Source: CAZVUW01 sp964629825 (GTDB lineage: Bacteria > Actinomycetota > Nitriliruptoria > Euzebyales > Egibacteraceae). Taken from it: DNA of 25,265 nucleotides. Below are positions 1 to 8,213 of this stretch, piece by piece (the stretch's first letter is position 1; each line of letters begins with the position of its first letter). Position numbers and translations under genes: made by a program. The notes under the pieces were generated by a model that worked only from the letters and a program-made list of their open reading frames with translations, searched no databases and had not been told where the DNA came from. Location of the stretch: positions 1 to 25,265 of the forward strand of contig CAZVUW010000041.1 of assembly GCA_964629825.1 (NCBI GenBank), given 5' to 3'.

Positions 1-1431
1 TGCTACCGCCGCCACGGTCACAACGAGGGCGACGACCCGAGCTACACGCAGCCGCTCATGTACCGGGCGATCGAGGAGCACCGCAGCGTCCGCAAGCTCT
101 ACACCGAGGAGCTGATCGTCCGCGGCGACCTGACCCTGGAGGAGGCCGAGCGGGCGCTGGACGAGTTCCGCGACGTGCTCGAGGCCTCGCTCAAGGAGAC
201 CCGCGACTCGGCGCCGCCCAAGCCGACCAAGGCCCCGTCGCCGCCCCAGCCGCGCGGTGTCCTGCCACCGGTCGAGAGCGGCGTCCGGCGGGAGGTGCTG
301 GAGCGGATCATCGAGGCTGTCACCAGCGCTCCCGAGGGCTTCACGATCCACCCGAAGCTGGCCAAGCAGCTCGACAAGCGCCGCCGGATGCTCGAGGAGA
401 ACCGCGTCGACTGGGCGATGGGCGAGGCCTTCGCCTTCGGCTCGCTGGTGCTCGAGGGCGTGCCGGTCCGCCTCGCCGGACAGGACTCCAGACGCGGGAC
501 CTTCAGCCAGCGCCACGCGGTCCTGATCGACTACGAGACCGGTGCGGAGCACGTGCCGCTCTCGAACCTCGACCCCGAGCAGGCCCCGTTCATGGTCTAC
601 GACTCATGGCTGAGCGAGTACGCGGCCATGGGCTTCGAGTACGGCTACTCGGTGGCGCGCAAGGACGCGCTGACGCTGTGGGAGGCGCAGTTCGGCGACT
701 TCGTCAACGGCGCGCAGATCGTCATCGACCAGTTCCTTGTGGCGGCCGAGGACAAGTGGGGTCAGACCTCCGGCCTGGTCCTGCTGCTGCCGCACGGCTA
801 CGAGGGCCAGGGTCCCGAGCACTCCTCGGCGCGCATCGAGCGCTTCCTGGTCCTGGCCGCCGAGGACAACATCCAGCTGGCGCAGCCGACCAACGCCGCG
901 CAGTACTTCCACCTGCTGCGGCGCCAGATGCTGCGTGACGTCGTGAAGCCGCTGGTCGTGTTCACGCCCAAGGGCCTGCTGCGCGCTCGCCCGGCGATGA
1001 GCCAGGCCGAGGACTTCACGACCGGCCACTTCCGCGAGGTGCTGCCGGACGACAACGCACCGGAGGAGGTGCGGCGGGTCCTGCTGTGCTCGGGTCGGGT
1101 CGCCTTCGACCTGATCGCCGAGCGCGACCGCGGCTCGCACCCCGTCGCCGTCGTCCGCGTGGAGCAGCTTTACCCGTGGCCGGCCGAGCAGATCCGGGAG
1201 GCGATCACCGCCTACGGCGATTCGGTCGAGGACGTGATCTGGGTTCAGGACGAGCCCGAGAACATGGGCCCCTGGCCGTTCGCTCACCTGCGGCTCCACA
1301 AGCTGCTGCGCGACATCGCTCCGCTGCGCCACGTCAGCCGTCACGAGTCCCCGTCGCCCGCGACCGGGAGCGCGACGATCCACGAGAAGGAGCAGGAGGA
1401 CCTGATCGCCCGCGCGTTCGCGGACCTGTAG
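1..1431 (+). CDS. sucA: 2-oxoglutarate dehydrogenase E1 component, C-terminal part (5' end outside window)
   Basis: Partial gene; the frame is open from base 1 and gives 476 residues before the TAG at 1429-1431. The enzyme is the thiamine-diphosphate-dependent E1 of the 2-oxoglutarate dehydrogenase complex (TCA cycle), decarboxylating 2-oxoglutarate and passing the succinyl group to E2. What is seen: the window opens with YRRHGHNEGDDPSYTQPLMY, a hallmark of OGDH E1, and later has HGYEGQGPEHSSARIERFL, typical of the transketolase-like pyrimidine-binding domain, then a C-terminal region with VWVQDEPENMGPW-like residues (read here as IWVQDEPENMGPW). A Pro/Ala/Lys-rich stretch lies near residues 60-80. 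In many Actinobacteria this polypeptide (Kgd) carries an extra N-terminal E2-like domain; that part is not in the window, so I cannot tell SucA from Kgd. The next gene starts 12 nt downstream and its ribosome site overlaps this stop. Confidence 0.95.
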   Translation, partial: CYRRHGHNEGDDPSYTQPLMYRAIEEHRSVRKLYTEELIVRGDLTLEEAERALDEFRDVLEASLKETRDSAPPKPTKAPSPPQPRGVLPPVESGVRREVLERIIEAVTSAPEGFTIHPKLAKQLDKRRRMLEENRVDWAMGEAFAFGSLVLEGVPVRLAGQDSRRGTFSQRHAVLIDYETGAEHVPLSNLDPEQAPFMVYDSWLSEYAAMGFEYGYSVARKDALTLWEAQFGDFVNGAQIVIDQFLVAAEDKWGQTSGLVLLLPHGYEGQGPEHSSARIERFLVLAAEDNIQLAQPTNAAQYFHLLRRQMLRDVVKPLVVFTPKGLLRARPAMSQAEDFTTGHFREVLPDDNAPEEVRRVLLCSGRVAFDLIAERDRGSHPVAVVRVEQLYPWPAEQIREAITAYGDSVEDVIWVQDEPENMGPWPFAHLRLHKLLRDIAPLRHVSRHESPSPATGSATIHEKEQEDLIARAFADL

Positions 1432-1443
1432 GAGGGCTGCGGT

Positions 1444-2739
1444 TTGGCGGAGGAGATCGACCTCGCCGACGACCTCCTGCGGTTCATAGCCGCCGGGCCG
1501 TCGCCGTCGCACGTGGTGGCGGAGATGGCGCGGCGGCTGGAGGCAGCCGGGTTCTCGCGGCTGGAGGAGCGGTCCGAGTGGGCGCTCAGCACCGGCGACC
1601 GGTGCTACGTGGTCCGCGGTGGGGCGATCGCGGCGTTCCGGGTCGGCAGCGCCGACGCCGCGGACGCCGGCCTGCGGCTGATCGGGGCGCACACGGACTC
1701 ACCGACCTTCGCTGTGCGCCCCGTGCCGGACGTCGCCCGCTTCGGATACCGGCTGGTCGGCGTCGAGCCATACGGAGGGCTGCTGGCGCACACCTGGCTC
1801 GACCGCGATCTCACCCTGGCGGGTCGGGTCGTGGTGCGCGAGGGCGACTCGACCGCCCTGCGGCTGGTGCGCCTGCCGGGCGCACCCCTGCGCATCCCCT
1901 CGCTGGCCATCCACCTGAACCGGGAGCTGCGCGAACAGGGGCTGCGCCTTGACCCGCAGCTGCACCTGGTGCCCGCGTTCGCAACCTCCGACGTCGCCTC
2001 CACCGAGGGCCTGGTCGAGGTGCTGGCCGACCATCTCGGCGTTGCCCGCGAAGCGGTGCTGGCACACGACCTGGTGACCGTGGACACGCAGCCGCCGGCC
2101 CGCGGGGGCGCCGACGAGAGCTGGCTGTTCGCCCCGCGCCTGGACAACCTCGCGTCCTGCCACGCCGGCCTGTCCGCCCTGCTGCGCGCGGATGGCGCCG
2201 ACGCGACCCAGGTTCTGGTCGCCAACGACCATGAGGAGGTCGGCAGCGGCAGCGCCAGCGGTGCGAGCGGCTCATTCCTGGCCGACGTGCTCGCGCGTGT
2301 GGTCGCGGCGGCAGGTGACGGCTCGGCGCAGTCGCTTCCGCGTGCGATCGCCGCCTCCCGGATGGTGTCCGCTGACATGGCCCACGCCGTCCATCCCAAC
2401 TACGCCGACCGCCACGAGCCGGACCACCGCCCGCGCCTCGGCGGCGGTCCGGTCATCAAGCGCAACGCCAACCAGGCGTACGCGACCGATGCGGACGGCG
2501 CGGCCTGGTTCGCGGCCCGGGCGGCCGACGTCGGGGTGGACGTTCAGCACTTCGTGTCGCGCGCGGACCTGCCCTGTGGTTCTACGATCGGCCCGCTGAC
2601 CGCCACCCGGCTGGGTCTGCGGACCGTGGACGTAGGCAACCCGATGCTGTCCATGCACTCATGCCGGGAGCAGGCGGCGGCTGCAGACGTCGCGCCGATG
2701 GTCGAGGTGCTCCGAGCTCACCTGTCGGCGCCGGCCTAG
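1444..2739 (+). CDS. apeB: M18-family aminopeptidase
   Basis: 431-residue cytoplasmic zinc metallo-aminopeptidase of family M18 (aspartyl-aminopeptidase fold), expected to release N-terminal residues from peptides. Visible metal/catalytic landmarks: AHTDSP at residues 82-87 (His and Asp ligands), DNLASCH at 234-240 (bridging Asp), NDHEEVGS at 261-268 (catalytic and ligand Glu), SADMAHAVHPNY near 315-325, and a late MHSCREQ with the last metal-binding His. Length fits the family (about 420-480). Start: TTG at 1444 with a strong AGGAGGG at 1430-1436, seven nt upstream; that Shine-Dalgarno begins inside the stop codon of the dehydrogenase gene, suggesting co-translation. No signal peptide. Substrate preference cannot be read from sequence. 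Confidence 0.93.
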   Translation: MAEEIDLADDLLRFIAAGPSPSHVVAEMARRLEAAGFSRLEERSEWALSTGDRCYVVRGGAIAAFRVGSADAADAGLRLIGAHTDSPTFAVRPVPDVARFGYRLVGVEPYGGLLAHTWLDRDLTLAGRVVVREGDSTALRLVRLPGAPLRIPSLAIHLNRELREQGLRLDPQLHLVPAFATSDVASTEGLVEVLADHLGVAREAVLAHDLVTVDTQPPARGGADESWLFAPRLDNLASCHAGLSALLRADGADATQVLVANDHEEVGSGSASGASGSFLADVLARVVAAAGDGSAQSLPRAIAASRMVSADMAHAVHPNYADRHEPDHRPRLGGGPVIKRNANQAYATDADGAAWFAARAADVGVDVQHFVSRADLPCGSTIGPLTATRLGLRTVDVGNPMLSMHSCREQAAAADVAPMVEVLRAHLSAPA

Positions 2740-2750
2740 CAGGAGGTCAG

Positions 2751-3959
2751 ATGGCCCGCTCCTCGCGTCGCGCGGCCAGCAAGCGCGCACGGCGGTCGGC
2801 CGAGGACCCGGCGACCGTGACCGCGCCCGCGGCCGCGCCGCCCGCAGCCGGACGCGCCGCCGCACCCCCGTCGACGGTCGCGCCCAGGTCGAGGCCGGAG
2901 CAGGTGCGGATCGTCAGCCATCCGTTCGTGCGGGCCGGCATCTTCGCCTGGGCGGCGATCGGTCTGGCGCTCACCGCTCTCGGGGTCCTGTACGTCGTGG
3001 GGCTGGTGCGGCTGGTGGTGACCCCTCTGGTCTTGGCGTTGTTCCCCGCGGCGCTGCTCATGCCGATCCAGAAGCGGCTTCAGCGCCTGGGGGCGCCGCC
3101 CGCGCTGGCAGCTCTGCTGGTGCTGCTGGCCAGCATCGGGGTGCTGGTCCTGATCGGCTTCGTCCTCGTGCCCCAGATCGCCGACGAGATCCCGGTCCTG
3201 CGAGAGCAGGTGGAGGACGGGCTGGGCCGGCTTCAGGCCTATCTGGACACGGGGCCGTTCGGACTCGACCCGGAGGCGGTCCGTGAGTTCTTCACCAACG
3301 TGCAGAGCCAGATCACGCAGTCGGACGGCCTGCGAACCGGCGTCCTCGGCGCAGCGGGTGCGGTCGCCGAGCTGACCACCTCGGTCCTGCTGCTGCTGGT
3401 GGTGCTGTTCTTCTACCTGAAGGACGGCGACCGCATCGCGGCGTGGATCGCCGAGCTGTTCCCCCGCCCGGCGCGCGGCGATGTCAGCGTGCTCGGCGAC
3501 GTCGCCTGGAACACCGTGGGGGCCTACTTCCGCGGGCAGCTGTTCATCGCCTTCGTCGACGGCCTCCTGATCGGAGTCGGCGCCGCGCTGCTTGGGGTGC
3601 CGCTGCCGGTGCCGCTGGGCGTGCTGGTGTTCTTCGGCGCCCTGTTCCCGATCGTGGGTGCGATCGTGTCGGGTGCGGTTGCCGTGCTCGTCGCGCTGGC
3701 CTCGGGCGGGTTCTCCCTCGCCCTGTGGATGCTGATCGTCGTGGTCGGCGTCCAGCAGATCGAGGGCAACTTCCTCGCGCCCGTGGTCCTCGGTCGGGCG
3801 ACCGAGCTGCATCCGCTGGCGGTGATCACAGCGCTGACCGTCGGCGGGATCCTGCTCGGGATCCTCGGCGCCTTCCTGGCGGTGCCGGTGGCCGCCAGCC
3901 TCGCACGCTCGATCGGCTACCTCCGCAACGGACGTCAGCTGCCAGCACCGGCCGCCTGA
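2751..3959 (+). CDS. AI-2E family (PerM-like) membrane transporter
   Basis: 402-residue polytopic inner-membrane protein of the AI-2E/PerM exporter superfamily. The N-terminus is a basic, Arg/Lys-rich then Ala/Pro-rich cytoplasmic tail (about residues 1-50). It is followed by paired hydrophobic helices, a soluble segment around the run of EIPVLREQVEDGLGRLQ, and then a C-terminal bundle containing the family features YLKDGDR, YFRGQL, a GALFPIVGAIVSG helix and a last helix ending PVAASL. Members have been linked to autoinducer-2 export or Na+/H+ antiport; the substrate here is unknown. An in-frame ATG lies 90 nt earlier, inside the upstream gene, but I chose 2751 because AGGAGG at 2741-2746 sits four nt before it and only 11 nt separate it from the previous stop. 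Likely third gene of the same transcript. It converges with the RDD gene. Confidence 0.88.
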   Translation: MARSSRRAASKRARRSAEDPATVTAPAAAPPAAGRAAAPPSTVAPRSRPEQVRIVSHPFVRAGIFAWAAIGLALTALGVLYVVGLVRLVVTPLVLALFPAALLMPIQKRLQRLGAPPALAALLVLLASIGVLVLIGFVLVPQIADEIPVLREQVEDGLGRLQAYLDTGPFGLDPEAVREFFTNVQSQITQSDGLRTGVLGAAGAVAELTTSVLLLLVVLFFYLKDGDRIAAWIAELFPRPARGDVSVLGDVAWNTVGAYFRGQLFIAFVDGLLIGVGAALLGVPLPVPLGVLVFFGALFPIVGAIVSGAVAVLVALASGGFSLALWMLIVVVGVQQIEGNFLAPVVLGRATELHPLAVITALTVGGILLGILGAFLAVPVAASLARSIGYLRNGRQLPAPAA

Positions 3960-3999
3960 CGGCAGGCGCGACCGGGCCTGGGGCCGCGACGCTCAGGCC
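3953..3999. terminator. Possible bidirectional terminator between convergent genes
   Basis: Two inverted repeats occupy the convergent junction. CGCCTG (3953-3958) pairs with CAGGCG (3963-3968) around a 4-nt loop and contains the first two bases of the AI-2E stop codon. GGCCTG (3975-3980) pairs with CAGGCC (3994-3999) and overlaps the RDD gene's stop codon. There is no T-tract on either side, so intrinsic termination is only inferred from position. Confidence 0.35.
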
Positions 4000-5514
4000 A
4001 GGAGCGCCGCGATCCGCTGCGGGTCGTCCACGTCGATCAGCGGCCCAAGCCAGGCGTTGGCGCGCCCCGGGTCGGCCGCGATCTGCTCGAGGGTCGCAAG
4101 GCGGCTGCCCTCCAGCAGGGTCGAGTAGCTGGGGTGCACCTCGGCGACCCGCGAGAGGTCGGCCGCCATGTGCGGGTGCATGCGCGCCAGGTGGCCGATC
4201 AGGATCCCGAACGTGCACGCGCGAGCGGCCTGGGCGTGCGGCGAGGTGTGCCAGCTCGGGTTCACGCGACGCAGGCGCGGGTCGACCTGGGCGGCCACCT
4301 TGCGCAGCCAGTCGGCCGACTCCGGCGCCAGGCGCGCCCGCTCGATGGCGAGCACATTAGGGTCGTCGGCGGGCGCCGGGGGCGGCGGCGGTGCCGGGGT
4401 GGGCTGCGCCGCCGGCGTCTGTCCCCAGGACGGCGGGGTCGAGGACGAGGGCGGGGCCCAGGCGGGTGGCTGCGCGGCGGCGGGCGCGGGAGCCGCAGGC
4501 TCGGCGGGGCTCGGCTCGNNNNNNNNNNNNNNNNNNNNNNNNNNNNNNNNNNNNNNNNNNNNNNNNNNNNNNNNNNNNNNNNNNNNNNNNNNNNNNNNNN
4601 NNNNNNNNNNNNNNNNNNGCCGCAGGCTCGGCGGGGCTCGGCTCGACGGGTGGGTGCTCGGCGGGTGGGTGCTCGGCGGGTGCGGGCTCCTCGGTCACCG
4701 CAGGCTCTGCCGGAGCGGGGCCGCCGAACGGTGCGGCGGGCTCGGGCTCGGGTTCGGCCTCGGGCTCGGCGGCGGCGTCGGGCTCGTCCGGCCCACCCCA
4801 GGCGTAGCCATCCTCGTCCTCATCACCGGAGCCGGCCGGCGTGGCACCGCCCGCACCGTGGCCGGGGGGTGTCCCATAGCCGGGCGGGTCGTGACGCGGC
4901 TCATCACCGCCTGGCGGCTGCGCCGAGGCGGCCGGTTGAGTCCAAGCGCTGCCCCAGCCCGCCGCGGCGGTGGGGCCCTCCTCGCCGGCGGTCCAGCCCC
5001 TCGAACTCGATGCGCTGCTTGGCTCCTGCACCTCGGACTCCTCTGCGACGGGTTGGATGCGGTTGCGACGGACGACGACGGTCGAGCACAGCCGGTCGTG
5101 GAAGGTCTGCCCCGCGGGATCGAAGGCGACCCACAGGAAGCCGAGCAGCATGGGCAGGATGGACACCGCGCGTGCGAGAAAGCGGGCGACGCACAGCCCG
5201 TAGCCAGGCAGGTCGCCCCCGACGCGTCGGACCTGCACGCCCGCGACGCGCTTGCCGATCGTTGCGCCCTGCCGCGCCGTCAGGACGGTGTCGTAGAGGA
5301 AGTAGCCGACCAGCGCGAACAGGCTCACGGCGGTGTCGGCGCGGTCCGGGATCAGCCCCGTGTCGCCGTCCTGGCCGACCGTCGCGACCAGCACCAACCC
5401 GAGCACCGACAGGACCGCGAGCGCGAGCAGCAGGTCGATCAGGGCCGCGGACAGGCGCTGCCAGAAGCCGGCGTAGGCGCCATCGCGCCAGGCGACGCGC
5501 TGAGCAACCTCCAC
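3993..5514 (-). CDS. RDD-family membrane protein with Pro/Ala/Glu linker and unknown C-terminal domain (interrupted by assembly gap)
   Basis: The N-terminal RDD domain (about residues 12-150 from the chosen start) has the expected RLSAALID, GKRVAGVQV and HDRLCSTVVV signatures and about three membrane helices. A long, disordered, Pro/Ala/Glu-rich linker with scattered Trp follows (two AEHPP copies, then EPSPAEPAA), and then about 120 unfamiliar residues ending in DPQRIAALLA. The 100-N run at 4519-4618 puts the two halves in different frames. However, both sides of the gap carry the same 27 bp encoding EPSPAEPAA; merging them gives one uninterrupted frame of about 464 residues, with no stop in either flank. 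I therefore annotate one gene, not two. Start: GTG at 5514 with GGAGG four nt upstream; a TTG at 5544 or an ATG at 5682 would also be in frame, but the latter overlaps the divergent gene. RDD proteins are poorly understood (some affect ion homeostasis); I infer no specific function. Confidence 0.82.
4492..4645. repeat. 27-bp direct repeat flanking the assembly gap
   Basis: Bases 4492-4518 and 4619-4645 are identical over 27 bp (start GCCGCAGGCTCGG, end GGCTCGGCTCG). The copies abut the N run on both sides. Removing one copy plus the Ns (127 nt) puts the flanking minus-strand codons in the same phase. The repeat is best explained as overlapping contig ends; a genuine tandem repeat in the linker remains possible, since 27 is a multiple of three. 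Confidence 0.9.
4519..4618. other. Assembly gap of exactly 100 N
   Basis: All 100 bases are N. Exactly 100 is the usual placeholder for a gap of unknown size, so the length should not be trusted. The gap lies within the low-complexity linker of the RDD-protein gene, a GC-rich repetitive stretch of the kind that breaks assemblies. Confidence 0.98.
4648..4677. repeat. 15-bp tandem repeat, two copies, in the RDD-protein linker
   Basis: The unit GGGTGGGTGCTCGGC occurs at 4648-4662 and again at 4663-4677, followed by the start of a diverged third copy. On the minus strand it encodes consecutive AEHPP pentapeptides in the disordered linker. The unit is in frame, so copy-number change would only alter linker length. 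Confidence 0.85.
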
Positions 5515-5632
5515 CTCGCCTCCCAGGTCGACCGTCGCAGTCAACCCCGCGAGCGTGACGCACCTGCTCCAACGCCGCAAGGCGGGGGAATGCCTCCGTG
5601 GCGTGGCCTGTTGGACGGAGGAAACCCCCTGG

Positions 5633-6301
5633 ATGCAGGAGCAGCCCGTGCCTGAGAGGATCCGCTTCCACTTCGACCCCATCTGCCCGTGGTGCTACAT
5701 CACCTCGAAGTGGGCTCGGCGACTGGTCGAGCTCGGCGAGGCGGAGCTGGACTGGGCGGTGTTCTCGCTCGAGCTGGCCAACGCCGACCGCGAAGAGCTG
5801 CGCACCAGCAAGGGCCACGCCGCCAGCGCCGCCGCGCTGCGGACGGTCATCGCCGTCCGAGACGCCGAGGGCAGCGCCGCGGTCGGTCGCTTCTACGAGC
5901 ACCTCGGCCGCCGGCACCACGAGCTCGGCGAGCCCCTCGAGAGCTCTGCGACGATCGTCGGCGCCCTGAACGATGCTGGCCTCGACCCGGGCCTGCATGA
6001 CAAGGCGCTGGCCGACGACTCCACCTGGGAGACGGTCCGGGAGGAGCACCTCGCCCTGGTGGAGCGCACCCGCAGCTTCGGCGTGCCGACGCTCGTGCTC
6101 GACGGCGGCGAAGGTCCGGCGATCTTCGGCCCGGTGATCAGCCAGGTGCCGTCCGACGAGGACGCGGTCGAGCTGCTGCGGCACGTGGCGTGGCTGGCCC
6201 GCTACGAGGACTTCTCCGAGCTCAAGCGCGACCGCACGACCATGCCCGACCTCGAATCGGTCCGGCAGTTCCAGCGGCGCCAGGCCGAGGCCGACGGCTA
6301 A
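5633..6301 (+). CDS. DsbA-family (FrnE-like) thioredoxin-fold oxidoreductase
   Basis: About 222 residues. A redox-active CPWC motif occupies residues 18-21, immediately after the first beta strand (IRFHFDPICPWCY). A long helical insertion follows, and a late FGVPTLV segment provides the cis-proline loop of the thioredoxin fold. This layout matches the DsbA/FrnE/2-hydroxychromene-2-carboxylate isomerase superfamily. There is no signal peptide or lipobox, so it probably acts in the cytoplasm; a thiol-disulfide or glutathione/mycothiol-type transferase role is possible but not shown. Start: ATG at 5633 with GGAGGA beginning at 5617, a rather long spacing; GTG at 5648 with AGGAG eight nt upstream is an almost equal alternative that would shorten the protein by five residues. 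It is divergent from the RDD gene. Confidence 0.87.
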   Translation: MQEQPVPERIRFHFDPICPWCYITSKWARRLVELGEAELDWAVFSLELANADREELRTSKGHAASAAALRTVIAVRDAEGSAAVGRFYEHLGRRHHELGEPLESSATIVGALNDAGLDPGLHDKALADDSTWETVREEHLALVERTRSFGVPTLVLDGGEGPAIFGPVISQVPSDEDAVELLRHVAWLARYEDFSELKRDRTTMPDLESVRQFQRRQAEADG

Positions 6302-6339
6302 CCCCAGCGCGCTCGTCCAGGGCATGACACGATGCCTGC

Positions 6340-6819
6340 ATGCTCGACGCAACTAAGCACCTGCGCCGCCGGCTGGCAGGCAAGCTGCGCCCGGACGAGA
6401 CGCTGCTGGCCGCCGTCAGCGTCCACCGCGAGGGCACGACCGCGGCCGCCCTTGACGGCATCAGCGCAGCCATCGCCGCCGACCAGACCACCAGCGTGTC
6501 CTTCCGCGAGACCAGCGCACCGGACCGGCGGGGCGGGCCGCAGATCGACGCGGGGCCCTATCTGTACCTGGCGTTGACCTCGCGCCGCGTCCTGGTCGTG
6601 CGCCGCTCGGCCTTGGGGCTGGCCAGGGACGTGGTGTTCGAGGCACCCATCGGCGAGGTCGACGCCCTCGGGCTGAGGCCGAGGTCCAGCGCCGTCGAGC
6701 TGCGGCTCAGCGGCGATCGCGTGCTGGAGCTCGAGACGCCGAAGGCGCCGAGGTTTCTGCCCGAGGTCTACCGCCGTCTGCCGGATCTGCTGGCCGAGGC
6801 CAAGGCAGGGCTCGGCTGA
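6340..6819 (+). CDS. Small protein with bacterial PH-like domain (hypothetical)
   Basis: 159 residues with no signal peptide and no membrane helix. The pattern is that of bacterial pleckstrin-homology-like proteins: an N-terminal segment on the theme of a leucine-rich helix followed by LRPDETLLAAV; then YLALTSRRVLVVRR; then alternating strands with EVDALGLRPRSS, VELRLSGDRVLELE, and a closing amphipathic helix (PEVYRRLPDLLAEAK). Function is unknown; the domain assignment is by pattern only. The gene begins 38 nt after the DsbA-like gene. No Shine-Dalgarno is visible before ATG 6340; a weak CACGAT six nt upstream could be a leaderless -10, but I do not annotate it separately. Confidence 0.75.
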   Translation: MLDATKHLRRRLAGKLRPDETLLAAVSVHREGTTAAALDGISAAIAADQTTSVSFRETSAPDRRGGPQIDAGPYLYLALTSRRVLVVRRSALGLARDVVFEAPIGEVDALGLRPRSSAVELRLSGDRVLELETPKAPRFLPEVYRRLPDLLAEAKAGLG

Positions 6820-6822
6820 GCG

Positions 6823-6859
6823 CACCTCCCTTCAGATGGCGGATGGTCACCTGGAGGTG
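6823..6859. terminator. Possible terminator stem between convergent genes
   Basis: CACCTCC at 6823-6829 is perfectly complementary to GGAGGTG at 6853-6859, with a 23-nt loop containing the stop codon of the minus-strand gene. The position between convergent ends suits a terminator, but the loop is long and there is no T-tract. Confidence 0.25.
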
Positions 6860-7698
6860 GGACGGCGGGCCGTCCACAGCGCCGCCGACAGGGCGTCGCG
6901 CACCGGGGTCGGTCCGCTGAGCTCGACGACCCCCTCGACGCTGCGCACGGCGACGACGTCGCGCAGGGTGGAGACGGCCAGGATCTCGTCGACGTCGGCC
7001 AGCGACTCGACCGGCCAGCGACCTTCGCTGATCTCCAGATCACGCGCGGCGATCTCGAGCACGAAGCGGCGGCTCACCGAGTCGACGATGCCGAGGTCGA
7101 GGTCTGGCGCGTGCAGGATGCCGTCGCGAACCCACAGGACCGCGAAGGTCGAGCCCTCGGCCACGAACCCGTCCACGGTGACGAGGAGGGCGTCGTCGGC
7201 GCCGGCCCGCTGGGCCGCGCGGGTGGCGGCCACGTTGGGCGCGTACGACATCGACTTCGGGCCGCCGCGCCAACCGCGTTGGTCGGCGGACACGGCCGGC
7301 GGCGCGATCCACGACGCGGTCTGCACGGCCAGGCGCTCGGGCACCCTCCGCTGCGGCTGGTGGTCCAGCGTGACCACGCGCGTGCCGGAGGCGGTCACGT
7401 AGAGACGCAGCGCGGCATCGGCGGAGACGCCGTCGAGGATCAGCTCGATGTCCCGGCGCAGCGCCTCCTCGTCCGGCGGCTCCAGCCCCAGCAGCTCGAG
7501 CGAGTGCGCCAGCCGCTGGAGGTGGCTGTCGACCCGGAACGGCACGCCGTCCCACACCCCGATCGTCTCGAAGGCGCCATCTCCGCGGGCGACCCCGGCG
7601 TCGGTGAGCGGGAGGCGGGCCTCCTCCAGCGGGCTCGGGCGGCCGTTGATCATCGCGGCTGGCACCAGCGACCCCTCGGACGGCTGCGGTCCGCTCAT
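6847..7698 (-). CDS. Class IV aminotransferase (aminodeoxychorismate lyase / branched-chain aminotransferase family)
   Basis: 283 residues of PLP-dependent fold-type IV. Seen: GDGAFETIGVWDG (residues 39-51), helix VDSHLQRLAHSLELLGL, the presumed PLP Schiff-base lysine K148 in KSMSYAPNVAA, the cofactor-binding EGSTFAVLWV with E181, and VSRRFVLEIA binding the phosphate region. The Asn that often follows the Glu (EGxxxNVF type) is Ala here, which I recall is not rare in actinobacterial PabC-like proteins. Likely role: 4-amino-4-deoxychorismate to 4-aminobenzoate plus pyruvate (folate), or transamination of branched-chain or D-amino acids; sequence alone does not separate these. It is the last gene of a three-gene minus-strand operon, with its ATG overlapping the preceding TGA as ATGA, so translation is probably coupled. 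Confidence 0.88.
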   Translation of the reverse strand: MSGPQPSEGSLVPAAMINGRPSPLEEARLPLTDAGVARGDGAFETIGVWDGVPFRVDSHLQRLAHSLELLGLEPPDEEALRRDIELILDGVSADAALRLYVTASGTRVVTLDHQPQRRVPERLAVQTASWIAPPAVSADQRGWRGGPKSMSYAPNVAATRAAQRAGADDALLVTVDGFVAEGSTFAVLWVRDGILHAPDLDLGIVDSVSRRFVLEIAARDLEISEGRWPVESLADVDEILAVSTLRDVVAVRSVEGVVELSGPTPVRDALSAALWTARRPTSR

Positions 7699-8213
7699 CC
7701 GGACGCCTCCGAGGGGACCGGATCCAGGTCGCTCAACAGCACCTGGCCGACCGAGAGGTTGCCGCGGGAGCTCTTCCAGAGGTCGCCGAGGCGGGCGTGG
7801 TCGACGTAGCCGGCCACGTCGGGACGGCGGCCCAGAGCGGCGGACGCAGCCTCCACCAGCTCGTCCGGTGTGGCCTCGTCGTCATAGGCCGGGAAGACCT
7901 CCAGGATCTCCCAGATCTCGCCGAGCACGTGCCGCTCCGCTCCCGTCTCGAACGGCTCGGTCGCCGGGTCGTCGACGGAGGCGATGCCCTGGAGCACGAC
8001 CTCGAACAGGTCGTGGGGGTTGACCTTGCGCGGCATGCGGAAGCGGGCCGGCGGGTGCAGGCGCCACTCCAGGGTGATGCCGCGCGGCCCGTTGGGCTCG
8101 AGCCACACCTGCCAGCCCATGACATATGAGTCCAGCGGCGGACCGAGCTGCCGCTCGAGCAGCTCGACCAGGTCGGCGTCCACGCGGTACGCGCAGGTCG
8201 GGTTGAGCGCCAT
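7695..8213 (-). CDS. Hypothetical protein, middle gene of coupled operon
   Basis: 172 residues, soluble, acidic overall, with no signal peptide. I do not recognise a family. Visible features are a Trp-rich beta segment (GWQVWLEPNGPRGITLEWRL), the basic patch RMPRKVNPHDLFEVVL, and helical C-terminal parts. The start at 8213 is the ATG sharing its A with the upstream stop (TGATG), and its own stop overlaps the next start by four bases (ATGA). Such tight linkage to the split-barrel protein and the class IV aminotransferase indicates co-expression and perhaps a shared pathway, but no function can be assigned. The upstream extension of this frame is rejected because it would overlap the preceding gene entirely. 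Confidence 0.8.
   Translation of the reverse strand: MALNPTCAYRVDADLVELLERQLGPPLDSYVMGWQVWLEPNGPRGITLEWRLHPPARFRMPRKVNPHDLFEVVLQGIASVDDPATEPFETGAERHVLGEIWEILEVFPAYDDEATPDELVEAASAALGRRPDVAGYVDHARLGDLWKSSRGNLSVGQVLLSDLDPVPSEASG

Noticed and set aside
2661..2750. Earlier ATG for the AI-2E family protein
   Set aside because: It lies inside the aminopeptidase gene, and the start at 2751 has a strong AGGAGG.
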